Shown in pieces: positions 27,400 through 38,430 of a DNA stretch of 64,000 nucleotides. Numbering within the stretch: the stretch's first letter is position 1; each line of letters begins with the position of its first letter. The stretch is from Gymnothorax reevesii. Taxonomy: Eukaryota > Chordata > Actinopteri > Anguilliformes > Muraenidae. The notes below the pieces were generated by a model that saw only the letters and a list, made by a program, of their open reading frames with translations, had not been told where the DNA came from and did no database searches. Location of the stretch: assembly GCA_029721435.1 (NCBI GenBank), contig CM056576.1:116983166-117047165 (forward strand), given 5' to 3'. The translations under genes were made by a program, and so were the position numbers.

Positions 27400-28430
27400 C
27401 AGCGCCCTCAGCCAATTGCATTTACATTTACATGTCATCACGCTCTTTTAGAGTCAACATGAGAATGTAAATGCTATTTTCTGGCTATTTGAATATGATA
27501 TTGAAAACAGCATTCGACATTTAATTTGCAAAGACTTAACCTGCTCTACGGTGGACAATATTCAAATGTAATAAGCTAAACGGCACTCCCAGTCTATTTC
27601 CATTCATATATACATACATGTCATCACGTTCTTTTAGGGACAACGTGAAAATGAAAAAGACTGTTTTCTAATCACTTGAAAATAATAAGGAAAACTAATA
27701 ATAATGAAAAAAATACATGGGACAATATTCAAATGCAGTAAGGGAAACAGAGCTTCCCAGTCCATTGCATTTACATACATGTCACCACGATCTTTTTGGG
27801 ACACAATGAAAATTAAATTGCACTCTGTCAGGCGTCTCATCAACTTGGATCTTCAGCTAGGATGTCACTCATTCGGGGCGTCAACTAAAGCAATGTTCCT
27901 CATTTGTATACCAACCAATCAGCTTCTGAGTATCGCATGTACGCACAGCAGCTTACTGATAATGTCATGATGACCAGGCGGCTATGTGTGCCATCGCGTA
28001 TTATGTTACGTTGCTATTTTGGATTTAACCATCTTGTCAGCTAGTAAGCTAGCTAATTTTAACTTAGGAATGTTAAATGTTAAATGCTGTTTTCAATATC
28101 ATTTTCAGATAGACAGAAAATAGCATTTTCATTTTCATGTTGACCCTAAAAGAGCATAGTGACATGTAAATGTAAATACAATAGGCAGGGGGTGCTTTTT
28201 TGCTTATTGCATTTGAATATTGTATTGTATTGCGGGGCACATCAAACAGCTTTTTCATTATCACTGAAAATAGTCATAGATTTCCCATACGAGTATGCAT
28301 AAATGAAAGTGATAGCTGGATTAATGCATTTTCAATTTCATTTTGTCTCTGATAACTAATTCATAAGGGTAAAATTATAATGCAATAGTGGAATTGCATT
28401 TTCATTTTAACATTGTCCCTTATGGGCTTC
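27400..28430. repeat. cluster of direct and inverted degenerate repeat units
   Basis: A block resembling ACATGTCATCACGYTCTTTT then GGGACAACRTGAAAATG occurs at about 27438, 27617 and 27777 in direct orientation. It recurs inverted at about 28120-28170 (CATTTTCATGTTGACCCTAAAAGAGCATAGTGACATG). GACAATATTCAAATG recurs at 27553 and 27721 and inverted near 28207. A weaker relative sits at 28395-28430. The unit is probably a palindromic MITE inserted several times or locally amplified. Confidence 0.65.
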
Positions 28431-29440
28431 CATACTATGGAATGCTGAGTCCTCAATTTTTTGAAGGGTATATGTTTGCAACGTAGCACAATATTTTACG
28501 GTATATGAACACAAGTATGCCCAGCGGCCCACCCTTGGGCTGATGCTCGCGAAAGGGTTGCAGGCAGACCATTTTAAATCATGTACTTTTGTCCAGATTA
28601 ATATATTGATTAATTTTCCTTGACAAAGAGCAGCACACTGTATCTGTAAAAGTGTTGCACGTAAAAACTAGTATTGATTTAAACAAGTTTATGACTGGTC
28701 CGTGTTTATAAGGTGATTTTAGTACTGCCCCAATCAAGCAGGGTTTGTTATTTCAGTATTGAACAATATGTCATCGGCATATTGTTGTGTGTAATTGTGT
28801 AAGTGCTTCACAAACCAAAATGTCATTTTCTGAGGCAAGAGGTTAGTCCACATCCACTCAACTCAAAGGACAAGGTAAATTTCCATCCACCCTGAAATAA
28901 CTGAAACACAAGTACCAGCAGGTGATATCCAGGCCCTGAATTATTAACAGTCAATCCAGAGAGAAATCATGGCTCTTGCATTATTAAGTGAGCATTGATA
29001 CTGAGCATTATCAGTTAAACTCCTTGCACACAAACAGGCGTTACACGATTTGTTTACGTAGAAATAGTTCTGGCGAAGGGCAGCTTCTCCAGGTGGCATT
29101 TCAGCACTGTCTCCAAGGACACTAATTGGAATTTACTGAGCCATTTTCCGGTGATGAACTTCCTCAAGGGCATAAATTATGTATCTTATCTGGAATCAAT
29201 TAAGAATTTAATTTGTCATATTTGTGAGAAATGGTTTGAGGTATAAGCTGTGGCAATTTAATGGACAAGCATTTTTTTGTACATTTACGGAAGGAAAATT
29301 TATAATAAATGCTTGTGTCTGCATTTATGGTGTACATCCAGTTTACTCAATGTCTCCATTGATTCGCACATATGCACTTTCAGGTAGCATTTCCTGTGAC
29401 AATTGACCTATGCCCTTTATTTTGTGTTTTATTTTAAACT
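28431..29440. other. non-coding stretch
   Basis: No repeat termini or coding. The 29020-29215 part has the balanced composition and homeobox-site-like words (ACACTAATTGGAATTTAC, AATCAATTAAGAATTTAATT) often seen in conserved non-coding elements, but conservation cannot be tested here. Confidence 0.35.
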
Positions 29441-29444
29441 ATTA

Positions 29445-30494
29445 AGGTCATGCCACTGCATCTCAATAGGATTTTAGCCCGGACTACTCCAAAATCTTCA
29501 TTATGTCCCTGCCCTCCAAAGAGGAAAGGGGGCATTATGTCGACACCATGTCCGTCCCTTTTCGTTTCCGTGGGATAACTATAGAATCCCTCGTCGGATT
29601 GATGCCATTTCTTAATGGCGTATTGGGAGTGGCTAGAGGAAGGTCCCTTTCGAAAACCAGCATCGTGCGATATCTAATATGGCCGCCACAGCAGCCATCT
29701 CAATATGCCCTTGATCAACATACATATGCCACGCTCTGCGTTGCTCTTGTTTTGTTTTTGTTAAGCCATTCAGAGGTGGACTTGCTGGTGTGTTTCAGAT
29801 CATTGTCCTGCTGCATAACCCAAGTGCGATTGAGGTCGCAATCACAATCTGAGGGTTGGACATTCTCCTTCAGGATTTTCCTTTAGAGAGCAGAATTCAT
29901 AGTTCCATCAATTATGACAAGTCGTCCAGGTCCTGAAACAGCAAAGCAGCCCCAATCCATCACACTACCACCACCATGTTTGACTTATGGTATGATGTTC
30001 TTTTAATGAAATGCTGTGTAAGTTTTTCGCCTGATGTAACGGGATGCACACCTTCCAAAAACTTCAACTATTGTGTCGTCAGTCCACAGAATATTTTCCC
30101 AAAAGTCTAGGGGATCATCGAGATTATTTTGGCAAATATGAGATGAGCCTTCATGTTCTTTTTGGTCAGCAGTGGTTTTCGCCTTGGAACTCTCCCATGC
30201 CATTTTTTGCCCAGTCTCTATCTTATTGTTGAATCACGAGCACTGACTTTAACTGAGGCAAGTGAGGCCTGCAGTTCTTTGGATGTTGTTATGGGTTTTT
30301 TGTGACCTCCTGAATGTGTAGTTGATGCGCTTTTGGAGTAATTTTGGTAGGCCGGCCACTCCAGGGAAGGTTCTCCAATGTTTTTTCCATTTGTGAATAA
30401 TGACTCTCACCGTGATTCGCTGGAGTCCCAAAGCCTTAGAAGCGACTTTGCAACCCTTTCCAGACTGATAGATGTCAATTTCTTTGTTTGTCAT
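29445..30494 (-). pseudogene. Tc1 transposase remnant
   Basis: The helix-turn-helix part is readable at 30494-30249 (KEIDIYQSGKGCKVASKALG, then LQRITVRVIIHKWKKH). The catalytic start is at 30203-30003 (DFWENILWTDDTIVEVFG, carrying the first Asp). The second Asp block is readable in another frame near 29800 (MQQDNDLKHTSKSTSEW). The Glu block survives near 29465 as NPIEMQWHD. Stops and frameshifts separate these, and WSDET has become WTDDT. The gene is dead. Confidence 0.9.
29503..29751 (+). mobile_element. insert inside the degenerate Tc1 (Helentron-like)
   Basis: Tc1 homology stops after CCAAAATCTTCATT and resumes at TTGTTTTTGTTAAGCC, leaving about 250 bp of other DNA. The insert begins ATGTCCCTGCCCTCC, folds with GGAAAGGGGGCAT, and continues TATGTCGACACCATGTCCGTCCC. 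This is the same hairpin, TATGTC-like word, GTCC order as at 32685 and 21205. Apparent insertion between two T residues would fit Helentron behaviour. Confidence 0.55.
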
Positions 30495-30870
30495 CTGTTC
30501 TTGAATTTCTTTAGTTCACAGCATGACATGTTGCTTTTTGAGATCTTTTAGCTTACCTCACTTTGTCAGACAGGTTCTATTTAAATGATTTCTTGATTCA
30601 ACAGGTCTGGCAGTAATCTGGCCTGGGTGTGGCTAGTGAAAATAGACTCAAAAAATTTGGTTAATCGCAGTTAATTCATGATTTAACAAGGACGGGGGGG
30701 GATAACTTTTTTCACATAGGGCCAGGTATGTTTGGATAGCTTTTGTATTTGCTCGGGTTATCTTTTTCTTATATTAAAATTAGTTTGATGACCTGAAACA
30801 TTTCAGTGTGAAAAATATGCAAATAAGTAAGAAATCAGGAAAGGGGCAAATACTTTTTCACGGCACTGTA

Positions 30871-32395
30871 TATTTCATCTTCCACGTGGTTCTCAAAACG
30901 TCTCACAGCTACCTCCCCTTATTGCTCTTTCTCAGTTTGGAACATTCATACTTGACGCAAGCTTTGTCAACCCCTGTGCTCTCATACTTGTTTTACCCTG
31001 TATATTTAAGCGTTCTTTGTGAGCTCTCAACAAGGATACGTTTTCAAAGCATTGTTCTCTCAAGCAACAGATGATGAACAGCATCAGCACTTTTTCAGGT
31101 GGTATCCTGCACAGCAGGCTGCTAATGCATTCAGGGCGGCTAGTTTATTTCTGGGGCCACTCGTATTTTTGCTATTTTGATTCACGTGGCAAGAGGATCC
31201 AGCATGTTTCCTTTTTCTCCTCAACATGGCACGGGGTGTCAGCAGGGTGATTATTTGCTCTGGACAACGCCTTTCCTTTACTCTGCTGGTGTTTAAAAGA
31301 TGTCACGCCGGCGTGTGTCGGTTGTTAGCTGCCTCCTGGGAGGTGTTTGGTGCATGTGGGGTGGGTGTGTCAGCAGTGACTGTATGTACTTGAAGGTGGC
31401 ACTATGCTGATTCCCCCCACTTGCTCTGCCTTTGCCTTGAGTTTCATGCCTTGCAGCAGTGTCTGGAGGCCCAGTGCAGTGTGCTACTCCTGAAGCGAGG
31501 GTTGCTTATGTTTTTTTTTTCAAAGATAAGTGAGTGTTACTCACCGTTTTTTCTCAATGATATTTGTTGAGCCACCGGAAGAAAATTGCACTGAGGTTAT
31601 TTTTGCCCTCGCACATAGATCAGTCACATTCTCAGGGCCTGGGACTATTGAAATCTCCCGAAAACAAGCAACAATTGTGTACTTCTAGGATTTTATTTGC
31701 TTATGTTTTTGTAAGTGCAAATATCATTAGGGAAATATATTGTGGGTTTTGGCAGCATCTGTCCTGGACATTTTTATATCCAGTGGCAGTTCTAGCTACC
31801 ATGGCTCCCTGGGCGAACCTCTCCTTAGGCGCCCAACCCCCCCCTTCCTCCCCTCTCCTGTTCAGACTTTGGAAAAACAAAACAATATGCACAGCAAAAT
31901 TTTATTGCAAATTCGCTTGGAACTTCGTAACATTAATGAATACACAAATGAGGCAATATGCACCCAATATGTGCATTCAAAATAAAAATAATGAATTAAT
32001 GAAGCGACATTAATAGACAGCGCTAGAGAGTGTAGCCAAATATTTTGAAACTGCCCCTTTATTTGCAGTGCAATACAATAAATAAGTCTCTGGCACCATA
32101 CGCAGGCTTTTAATTAATAATTTACAATTGATCTTGTTTATTATATGAAGCTTAGCGAAAGTTCAGTCAGGAAGACTCTCTCTCTCGCGCACGTCAACTC
32201 CGTTTATTTTCTTTTCATTCACTCGCATGCTCTCCCATATACGTCTGCAGTCAATGTCTGCGGCTGTCAATTGAGCAGTCAGCTGGTGTAGCAGCTGATC
32301 TCTTCCATCCAACCGTGACACACCTCAGTTGCATCGCTAGCTAATCATTATGTTGCTGTCTTTTTAAAAAAAGTCATTTTTCTCTGCTCTAGTTT
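30871..32395. other. non-coding stretch with a possible hAT terminus
   Basis: At 31783 CAGTGGCAGTTCTAGCTACC resembles the 5' tip of a fish hAT element (CAGTGGCGG...), followed by GGCGCCCAACCCCCCCC. No matching right end was found. Otherwise no gene was recognised. Confidence 0.3.
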
Positions 32396-32399
32396 GTTC

Positions 32400-33175
32400 A
32401 TGCTGTCGTTCGCTGACCCTCCTCCTCCCCAACACCACCCCGCTCCATCAGACCTTCCGTACTGCCGCTCCAGCTTCGTCAGCCTTCAGCCACCACCGAC
32501 ACCAGTGACTGGACTCTTTGGGGGATTTTTCCAGCTGCTGCTCTGAGCCGTGCTCCTGTTCTACGAGTCTCCCGAAGAGTCCAAGCGCCAAAGACTTGTC
32601 TGATCTTGAGCATGTTCATTCTGACTGCTGTCTTCCTGCTGTCCTGATCCTTTCATTCCAAATTTACCATCAATTTATTGTCCCCCGCCGCGCGAACGCG
32701 CGAAGCGGCGGGACATAGTATTCACGACCGTCCGTCCGTATATCCTGAATCCTTGTCAGCAAGATATCTCAAGAACGAATTGACGGAATTTCTTCAAATT
32801 TGATGTCAACATGTATAAGGGTAATATCCCGGCGCCAGTCGATTTTGGTGACCTTCACGTCACTCTCAAGGTCACACTGAGAGATTGCTCATTTTTACAC
32901 GATTTCACATTTTGTGGCAGGGGACAAAGACATCTTAGTGGCAAATACTTGTTATTCAGTCAGCAGAGGATGGGCTTCCCCAGAATAGCCAGGTTCTTCC
33001 TGAGATTTCTTCTCAATGAGGAGTTTTTTCTCACCACTGCTCGAGGCTTTTTCTTCCCACTGGGAGTTTTTTGCCTGGTATTTGGGGATTAGGGATTAGT
33101 TTGGGCTCTGCCCGTTTCACTTTGTAATGTGCTATTCAAATAAAATTGAATTAAATTGAATTCTACTTATGCTCA
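32400..33175 (+). mobile_element. retroposon-like repeat with AATTG tail, interrupted
   Basis: The right part (32920-33175) carries CCAGGTTCTTCCTGAGATTTC, GAGTTTTTTCTCACCACTG, CCACTGGGAGTTTTTTGCC and ends AATAAAATTGAATTAAATTG. This is a very common teleost interspersed repeat with an (AATTG)n-type tail. An inverted copy is at 54007-54250. The left part (32400-32680) is pyrimidine-rich and may belong to the same element. A Helentron-like block (32685-32900) interrupts it. Confidence 0.7.
32685..32900 (+). repeat. hairpin + GTCC sequence, Helentron-like
   Basis: Starts TTGTCCCCCGCCGC and folds with GCGGCGGGACA around a CpG-rich loop (GCGAACGCGCGAA). It then continues TAGTATTCACGACCGTCCGTCCG and ATATCTCAAGAACGAATTG. 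Later GGTGACCTTCACGTCACTC and CTCAAGGTCAC give inverted AGGTCA-like words. It is the clearest member of the hairpin + GTCC family in this window. Confidence 0.6.
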
Positions 33176-33269
33176 ACGCATATTAAAATTTTCCTTGATT
33201 TCACACGAGTCTCTCCTGATTGAAATACCTATCATTGTGCTTTCAGAATAGGAACCAGAACCATACAAC

Positions 33270-33460
33270 TTCCACCAACTGTCATGGTTTGGAGGCTTTG
33301 AGAGGTTTCTTTGTTGGATTCGGATTGGATTCCTGGGCCAGCTGGCATTAATTGGGGCCGTCGCCCGGATTCTATTTAAGCTCTAGTTCCGCCTCACTTC
33401 CTTTGCTAGAGTGTCCGTGTTATGTTTGCACTTTAGCCGGTAAGGTCTCTAGTAAGAGAG
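33270..33460 (+). mobile_element. possible LTR 5' fragment
   Basis: TGTCATGGTTTGGAGGC at 33281 starts like a fish Gypsy LTR, and TCTATTTAAGCTC (about 33371) is a TATA-like box with a short CT-rich leader after it. No partner or ORF. Confidence 0.35.
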
Positions 33461-33479
33461 TTGTTAAGGGTTTAGCTGC

Positions 33480-33792
33480 ATATTTGAGCTATTTAGCTAA
33501 AGTATAAATCATTTAGCTAAATGTTTTATACTTCTAGTTATATATTTAACTAAATGTTTATACATTTAGCTAAATAATATAAACTACAAAATTAAAAAAC
33601 TTTTAACTTTTTTTATAATTTTGGAATAGCACATTTAACATTTACGCTCATCACTTCAAGGTTTAAAAATGTGGGGAAAATGATAATTTCTTTCACTGAA
33701 TGTGAGACAAAAGGATATTTTTTGTTAAATGTGACAGAAAAAATGCAGTGAAAAATAACAGCATTAAATGTCCCATTCGGCACCCCATAGTA
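33480..33792. repeat. dispersed repeat, copy 1 (TTTAGCTAAATG type)
   Basis: An internal minisatellite of ATTTAGCTAAATG-like words, then AGCACATTTAACATTTACGC, AAATGTGGGGAAAATGA, TATTTTTTGTTAAATGTG and AATGCAGTGAAAAATAA, ending GGCACCCCATA. A second copy in the same orientation is at 61500-61890. Confidence 0.8.
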
Positions 33793-35470
33793 AGTGCTGC
33801 GCCTTTACATGATTTTAACTTATGTAGCTACGTAGACATAGCCGCATTGATAGCCTAGGCCCGTTGGTGTGGTAACTTATTTACCTTACAGAGACACCCT
33901 CTTGTTTATAGCTGGAGCAGCTAATGTCTCAATAAAAGGGCCAATGAACAAACATCTGTAACTGGTAATCGAGACAAATCTTGTGAACATCATTCGCGGT
34001 TAATTAAGCCAAATCTTTGGAATATCAGCTATACCTAAAATCACATTTTTGGGATGATATACGCATCATCTGCTCAGCATCTGATGTACATTAATAAGTA
34101 ACGGAAGTAAACTGGAAATAGTTAAGCTAGGCAGCGTATTTCAGAATGCACTCAGCGCCATCTTGTGCACATAGCCAATTCTGGCTGAGGTGGCTCAAAC
34201 ATATACGGCCGTTATAATAAATTGTTCACCGGAGCATCCATTTCTTTGTCTGAGGTGCACTTGAGACTGCTGAGAGAAGCTGGTCCTTGTGATCGGGCGT
34301 GGTTTTCAGCAGCATTAGCGAACACGCCCACAGTATCTGAGAGCTGAGAATAGGGCTTACTTCTGCGCAGTTTTAATACGTCATTTAATTAACTTAGTGA
34401 GTTTTTTTTTAAAATCATTAAAATTGGGCTGAGTACTTAATTACACATTTCTCTGTATTGTGCCAAAGTCAGAACCCATAGCGTATTTCACTTTACTGAG
34501 ACTTTAATGAGCTGTTGGTGTTGAGCACTGTATGTTACAATGTTTTTCCCGGTCATGGTCACCTCCATCATGATACATACTCTTCTTGGGAGCTTTATTT
34601 ACAAACGTTTGTATAATAAATAATTAATTTCACAAATAATAGCTGACATTGATTTTCTAATTTTTGAGTGTGCAATGGATTCTTGCTGAATTAAAGGATT
34701 TGAACTTTGAACTTCAACTCAAATTCGGACACAGAGACCAAATTAATATTCTCAGATCACAAATATCACAGAGCATTATAATATATATATTTTTTTTTTT
34801 GCAATGTAGTAGGTTGTTCAAAGTAGAAATTATAAGAAACAGAACTGCAATACCATTCAAGGGAACTGAATTACAATTGAGCATTCTAGAAGCCAAAATC
34901 ATTGAATGCATAATTGGCGAAACTATTTTTCCAGTGACCAATGAAATTATTAAACAAGCCTTTGTCAGCTACAATCAATAGAAATACTCATTGGAGGTTT
35001 CGCTCGTCAGAAAATATGTCTGCTGTTGATGGGATACCAGTGATGGTTGGGATACCAGTGTTGATTACACCTGGGCTCTAATTTCCTTTAATGACGGTCT
35101 TGAATCTCTCAAATAAATCATAATTGAGTCAATCCTCAACATTGAACTCATTAGCATATCTCCAAGAAGGCTCATTCCACAGCCCAATGATGTGCTGACC
35201 TCGGGTCTGGTGTCTGTTATTGCTACGAGCTTCACACGCTGTGAAAGTAAATGCCGTTGGCAGATGACATACCCCTTTACAATGGTCTCGGTGTACTTTA
35301 GCGCTAACTTTAATTACAGAAATTTCAAATTTATACAATGAACAACATACAGTTCTCCTTCTGTACATCCTTATGCTAATGTGTCTATAACAGTAATTTG
35401 CCATAATGTGAATCACTTGGTTACATTAATATGATTTGATGAATCAAAGAGGTATACAACACACTGTTTG
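33793..35470. other. non-coding stretch
   Basis: No transposon termini or coding motifs. The 34664-34981 frame encodes no recognised domain and is spanned by a minus-strand frame. The 35120-35400 part has unique-looking, balanced composition and could be a conserved non-coding element, which is untested. Confidence 0.35.
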
Positions 35471-35474
35471 CTTA

Positions 35475-35949
35475 CTGTATGCCGCCTGAAAACCCACCTC
35501 TTCAGGCTCCACCTTTCCCCTACTCCACTGCCTTGATTCCTGTCCCTACATCCTTTTGATTTGTTGCACTTAATTCTGTTTTCCCTACTTCCTGACTGTA
35601 CGGCTTGATTTGGTTTCCCTTCATTTTGTTGCACTTTATTCTGTCAGTTTACTTGATTTTCCTGCCCCTTTGTTGCACTTGACCTGTTGCCCTTCTATTG
35701 CACTTATTTTATTGCTCTTTGTTGCACTTGCCTCTGCACTTAACCTTGTTGCCATTTTGTTCACTTGCCCTTGACCTTGCCTTTTTGTTGTTAGTCTAGA
35801 TCTGTAACAATGGAACGTGTTCTGTCACTTACTGTTAGCACATTTACTTGTCTCCTAGGAAGTCTGCACTTTTGTACTGTTCTTATGCACTTTTGTACGT
35901 CGCTCTGGATAAGAGCGTCTGCTAAGTACCTGTAATGTAATGTAATGTA
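35475..35949 (+). mobile_element. UnaL2/L2-clade LINE 3' end
   Basis: Starts with the last codons of ORF2 (AAAACCCACCTCTTCAGGCT reads KTHLFRL), then a pyrimidine-rich 3' UTR with recurrent TTGTTGCACTT. It ends with CGCTCTGGATAAGAGCG (35900-35916), a hairpin with GGATA in the loop, and TGTAATGTAATGTAATGTA. The hairpin and TGTAA repeats are the known recognition tail of UnaL2 from eel and related fish L2 elements. Strongly 5' truncated, non-autonomous copy. Confidence 0.9.
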
Positions 35950-36112
35950 TGCCGTGTTTATAATCGTGCAATGTGCTTATTTTGAATGGCATTCAGACGC
36001 AATTCAAATTAGGCCAAATTATAATTATCATTATGATTATGAAGTGCATTTATTTACCACATTTGTTTATTCACCACATTAATCACAATTAAATCCAGAG
36101 CTCAATGTTATT

Positions 36113-36209
36113 TTGGGGGGGGGAGGAGGAGAGGGAAGAGACCAAGAGAAAGTGAGAGCACGGCTGAATGAGAGAGACAGAGAGGAGGAGAGTGAAAGAG
36201 AAAGAGAGT
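36113..36209. repeat. polypurine tract (GA-rich)
   Basis: About 95 bp nearly all G and A, starting with a G run (TTTTGGGGGGGGGAGGAGG). It could form triplex or G-quadruplex structures. Confidence 0.85.
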
Positions 36210-36352
36210 TCTTCATATCTTTACTGAAAGGCATCTTTCAAGTGGCAAGTGTATGAAAGAGCAAAATGCCTATGATGGTCTCATGATGAATAAAATCAGC
36301 CAATTATGTGGGGGTCAGTTGGCTAACCTAGGGAAATTCACAGCCACTGAGT

Positions 36353-36845
36353 CAGTGGCGTAGCCAGCGGGTGTGCCAAAACATGTCCCTTTATGACAGT
36401 AATAAGTCCTGGCTAGTTCTCAAACATTTTCCTTTATTGAAGCGTTTTCCAATTCTCATAATTGGCAACTGAAGATATGGTTTCTCTCCATTTGCGATCT
36501 AACAGCGATGAAATCATGGGCTAAATTCAGTACAGTTGCGGAACAAGATCCGAGTTGCACAAAACTTCTGTTTAAAACAATTATTAGTCCTGACCTGTTC
36601 TCAGTCATTTTCATAATTACCAGAACGTTCATTCCGAGAGTACTCCACAGTTAACAGGTGCTGCTTGTTCTCTCCGATTAGGTAAGACGGATGAATGATT
36701 GTCGGGGAGAACAAGCAGCACCTGTTAACTGTGGAGTACTCTTGGAGTGAACATTCTGTTAATTATCAAAATTACTGAGAATGGGTCAGGACTTATTGCT
36801 GTCATAAAGGGACGTGTTTTGGCAGGCCCACTGGCTACGCCACTG
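36353..36845. mobile_element. hAT MITE, long foldback, perfect 8-bp target duplication
   Basis: 493 bp bounded by CACTGAGT on both sides (36345-36352 and 36846-36853). Ends are CAGTGGCGTAGCCAG and its inverse. Arms pair along most of the length, including ATGACAGTAATAAGTCCTG against the right arm and the central GTACTCCACAGTTAACAGG (36640-36660) against 36720-36740. The left arm carries about 160 bp not mirrored on the right (36418-36578) that is bracketed by a repeated AGTCCTG word. No coding. CAG termini with an 8-bp duplication are diagnostic for hAT. Confidence 0.95.
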
Positions 36846-36853
36846 CACTGAGT

Positions 36854-37280
36854 GAGGTTGGTTGATCAGGTAGCTACAGGGGGAAATCAGCAGAAACACT
36901 GCTGTAGATGTCTGCTTTGTCACGATGAAAATGTATTGTTTTTCGAGGCTTGATTCAGTTCTCTGGTGGCCTTTAGCGGTGTTATCCTGTGGTTAGTAGT
37001 CACTTATCCTGTCAACCAGTTGTCTGTCACTCTTGAGATTTCTGAGAGGACGATGATTGGTTCTAAGCGCACACAGAGATTAAGATGCCACAAACAGTTT
37101 AAGAAACAAAAATTAGAGCCATACAGTCCAAGTCGATAATCAGTGGTGAAAATTCAGTACAAAATCACTGGACGAAAATCTGAGTCAAAAAGCAACCAAA
37201 AAAATTCGACTCGATTGCACACAGCGCTAGGTATGCCCTAGCCATACCCAAGCTTTGACCTATAAAAAAATTAGGTCAAA
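36854..37280. other. non-coding stretch, nothing recognised
   Basis: No repeat termini or coding signal. Confidence 0.4.
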
Positions 37281-37357
37281 ATTGAAGCACCTATTACTAA
37301 AAGCCCATAAGTCACACTTGACTTGACTTGTGGGGTTTTAGTAATCAGTGCTTCAAT
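37281..37357. repeat. 77-nt hairpin, copy 1
   Basis: The 34-nt arms begin ATTGAAGCACCTATTACTAA and end AGTAATCAGTGCTTCAAT around a 9-nt loop (CACTTGACT), with only a few mismatches. A second 77-nt copy at 54691-54767 differs at two positions, and the homology stops sharply at both ends. It could be a very small MITE or a pre-miRNA-like RNA hairpin. Confidence 0.85.
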
Positions 37358-37439
37358 TGGAGCTATGGCTTTAACATGAAACAGCCTTCTGGAGCCATCC
37401 AATTAGTATAACCTGTTTAAATCTGTGGGCTGTCTCGAC

Positions 37440-37830
37440 TATGGTTCTGCAGCCAGAGCGGTTACAAGCAATGGAAAGACAGGCAGACAATGGATGGGAT
37501 GACAATGATCAACCAAAATTGCTTAGCGGGTAACAAGAATTGCCGAGGTGGTAAATCCCAGTCGGGCAGAATGCAATGCAGAAACAGATCCAAAAATACA
37601 AAACCAGAGAACAGGCCAGTTGGCAAACAAATAGCAACAAGACACCAAGGGCAATCGAACAACTCAAAAACCGTGAAACAAAGGGAGTCAAAGCACTGGG
37701 AAACAAACTTAGAAACAGGCTCAAATGTAACAAGACAAAAACTCACACAGATAGGAGAAAACAGAGTAAATACCTGGTGAAGTAATTAGGGAACACAAAA
37801 CAAGTGGAAAGAAGTGCAGGGGACAGACAG
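37440..37830 (-). mobile_element. LTR-like or transposon debris, reverse orientation
   Basis: The minus strand shows the pyrimidine-rich CTGTTT/GTTTGTTTCC text typical of fish LTR leaders. No TATA or ends were fixed. The open frames on both strands are compositional. Confidence 0.3.
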
Positions 37831-37983
37831 TGGCGTGGTTACGAACTGGTTTATTAGAAACAGTGCAGAGAAGGTAGAACAAGAGGAATAGGCCGTTTGC
37901 AGATAACATCATAATATCACCTCACAATAGGAACTGCAAATGGAAGGCAGGAAGTGATTTCTCCATAGAGAAGTGCTGTTAAA

Positions 37984-38172
37984 ATGCCAAAGTTTTGTGC
38001 TGTTTACGGCTGTGCCGACCGATCATATCGGAAAAAAATCAAGAGCTACTTTCATGTCCCGAAAGTAGTGACACAAAGGCGAGAAAGTAGAAAAGTTCAT
38101 GGAGAAACAGCAGCAGGAGTGGAGGTGTGTAGGCAGTGACTACTTTGTGAAATGTTTGGCCACAATAATTTA
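37984..38172 (+). pseudogene. THAP domain relic
   Basis: From ATG 37984 the frame reads MPKFCAVYGCADRS, then IKSYFHVPKVVT. This is the start of a THAP zinc-finger domain (DNA-binding C2CH fold found in THAP proteins and P-element-type transposases). The first two zinc ligands, C5 and C10, are present. The frame then breaks by an apparent 2-base loss near 38072 (ACAC run) and resumes as KGEKVEKFMEKQQQEW and VGSDYFVK, ending at a TAG at 38168. The usual linker before the last motif is missing. That motif, normally V-C-S-D-H-F, reads V-G-S-D-Y-F, so both distal zinc ligands are gone. No other THAP exon or transposase core was found. It could be a dead exon, a retrocopy scrap or a P-like transposon remnant. 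Confidence 0.8.
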
Positions 38173-38430
38173 GCTACTTAACTTTGCATATCTTGCTAAA
38201 ATCTAAAGAGATACAGACCAATGATTCCCAACCGGCATTCTTCACTTCCAGCCCCCCGTCTGGCTTTCGTGTGTCATCGGGATCACATGATTGCTGACAA
38301 GTCGTAGAGTAGATAAACAGGCAAGTGGAAACAGGAGCACAGGAACAATGAGTAATTAATTCAAACAGACAGACAACAAATATGAGGGATGTTCCTACAG
38401 CGGTTCACCAGCTAGTGGTCACAGTTGATG

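Larger units (their letters stand above)
29445..30868 (-). mobile_element. degenerate Tc1-like transposon, 3' truncated, with an insert
   Basis: The 5' terminus is intact at the right: on the minus strand it reads CAGTGCCGTGAAAAAGTATT beginning at 30868, next to TA at 30869-30870. Transposase coding follows leftward in broken frames. Homology ends near 29445 just after the catalytic Glu motif, so the C-terminus and left terminal repeat are missing. About 250 bp of unrelated sequence (29503-29751) interrupts it. It is the same family as the split copy at 52703-55893. Confidence 0.9.
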
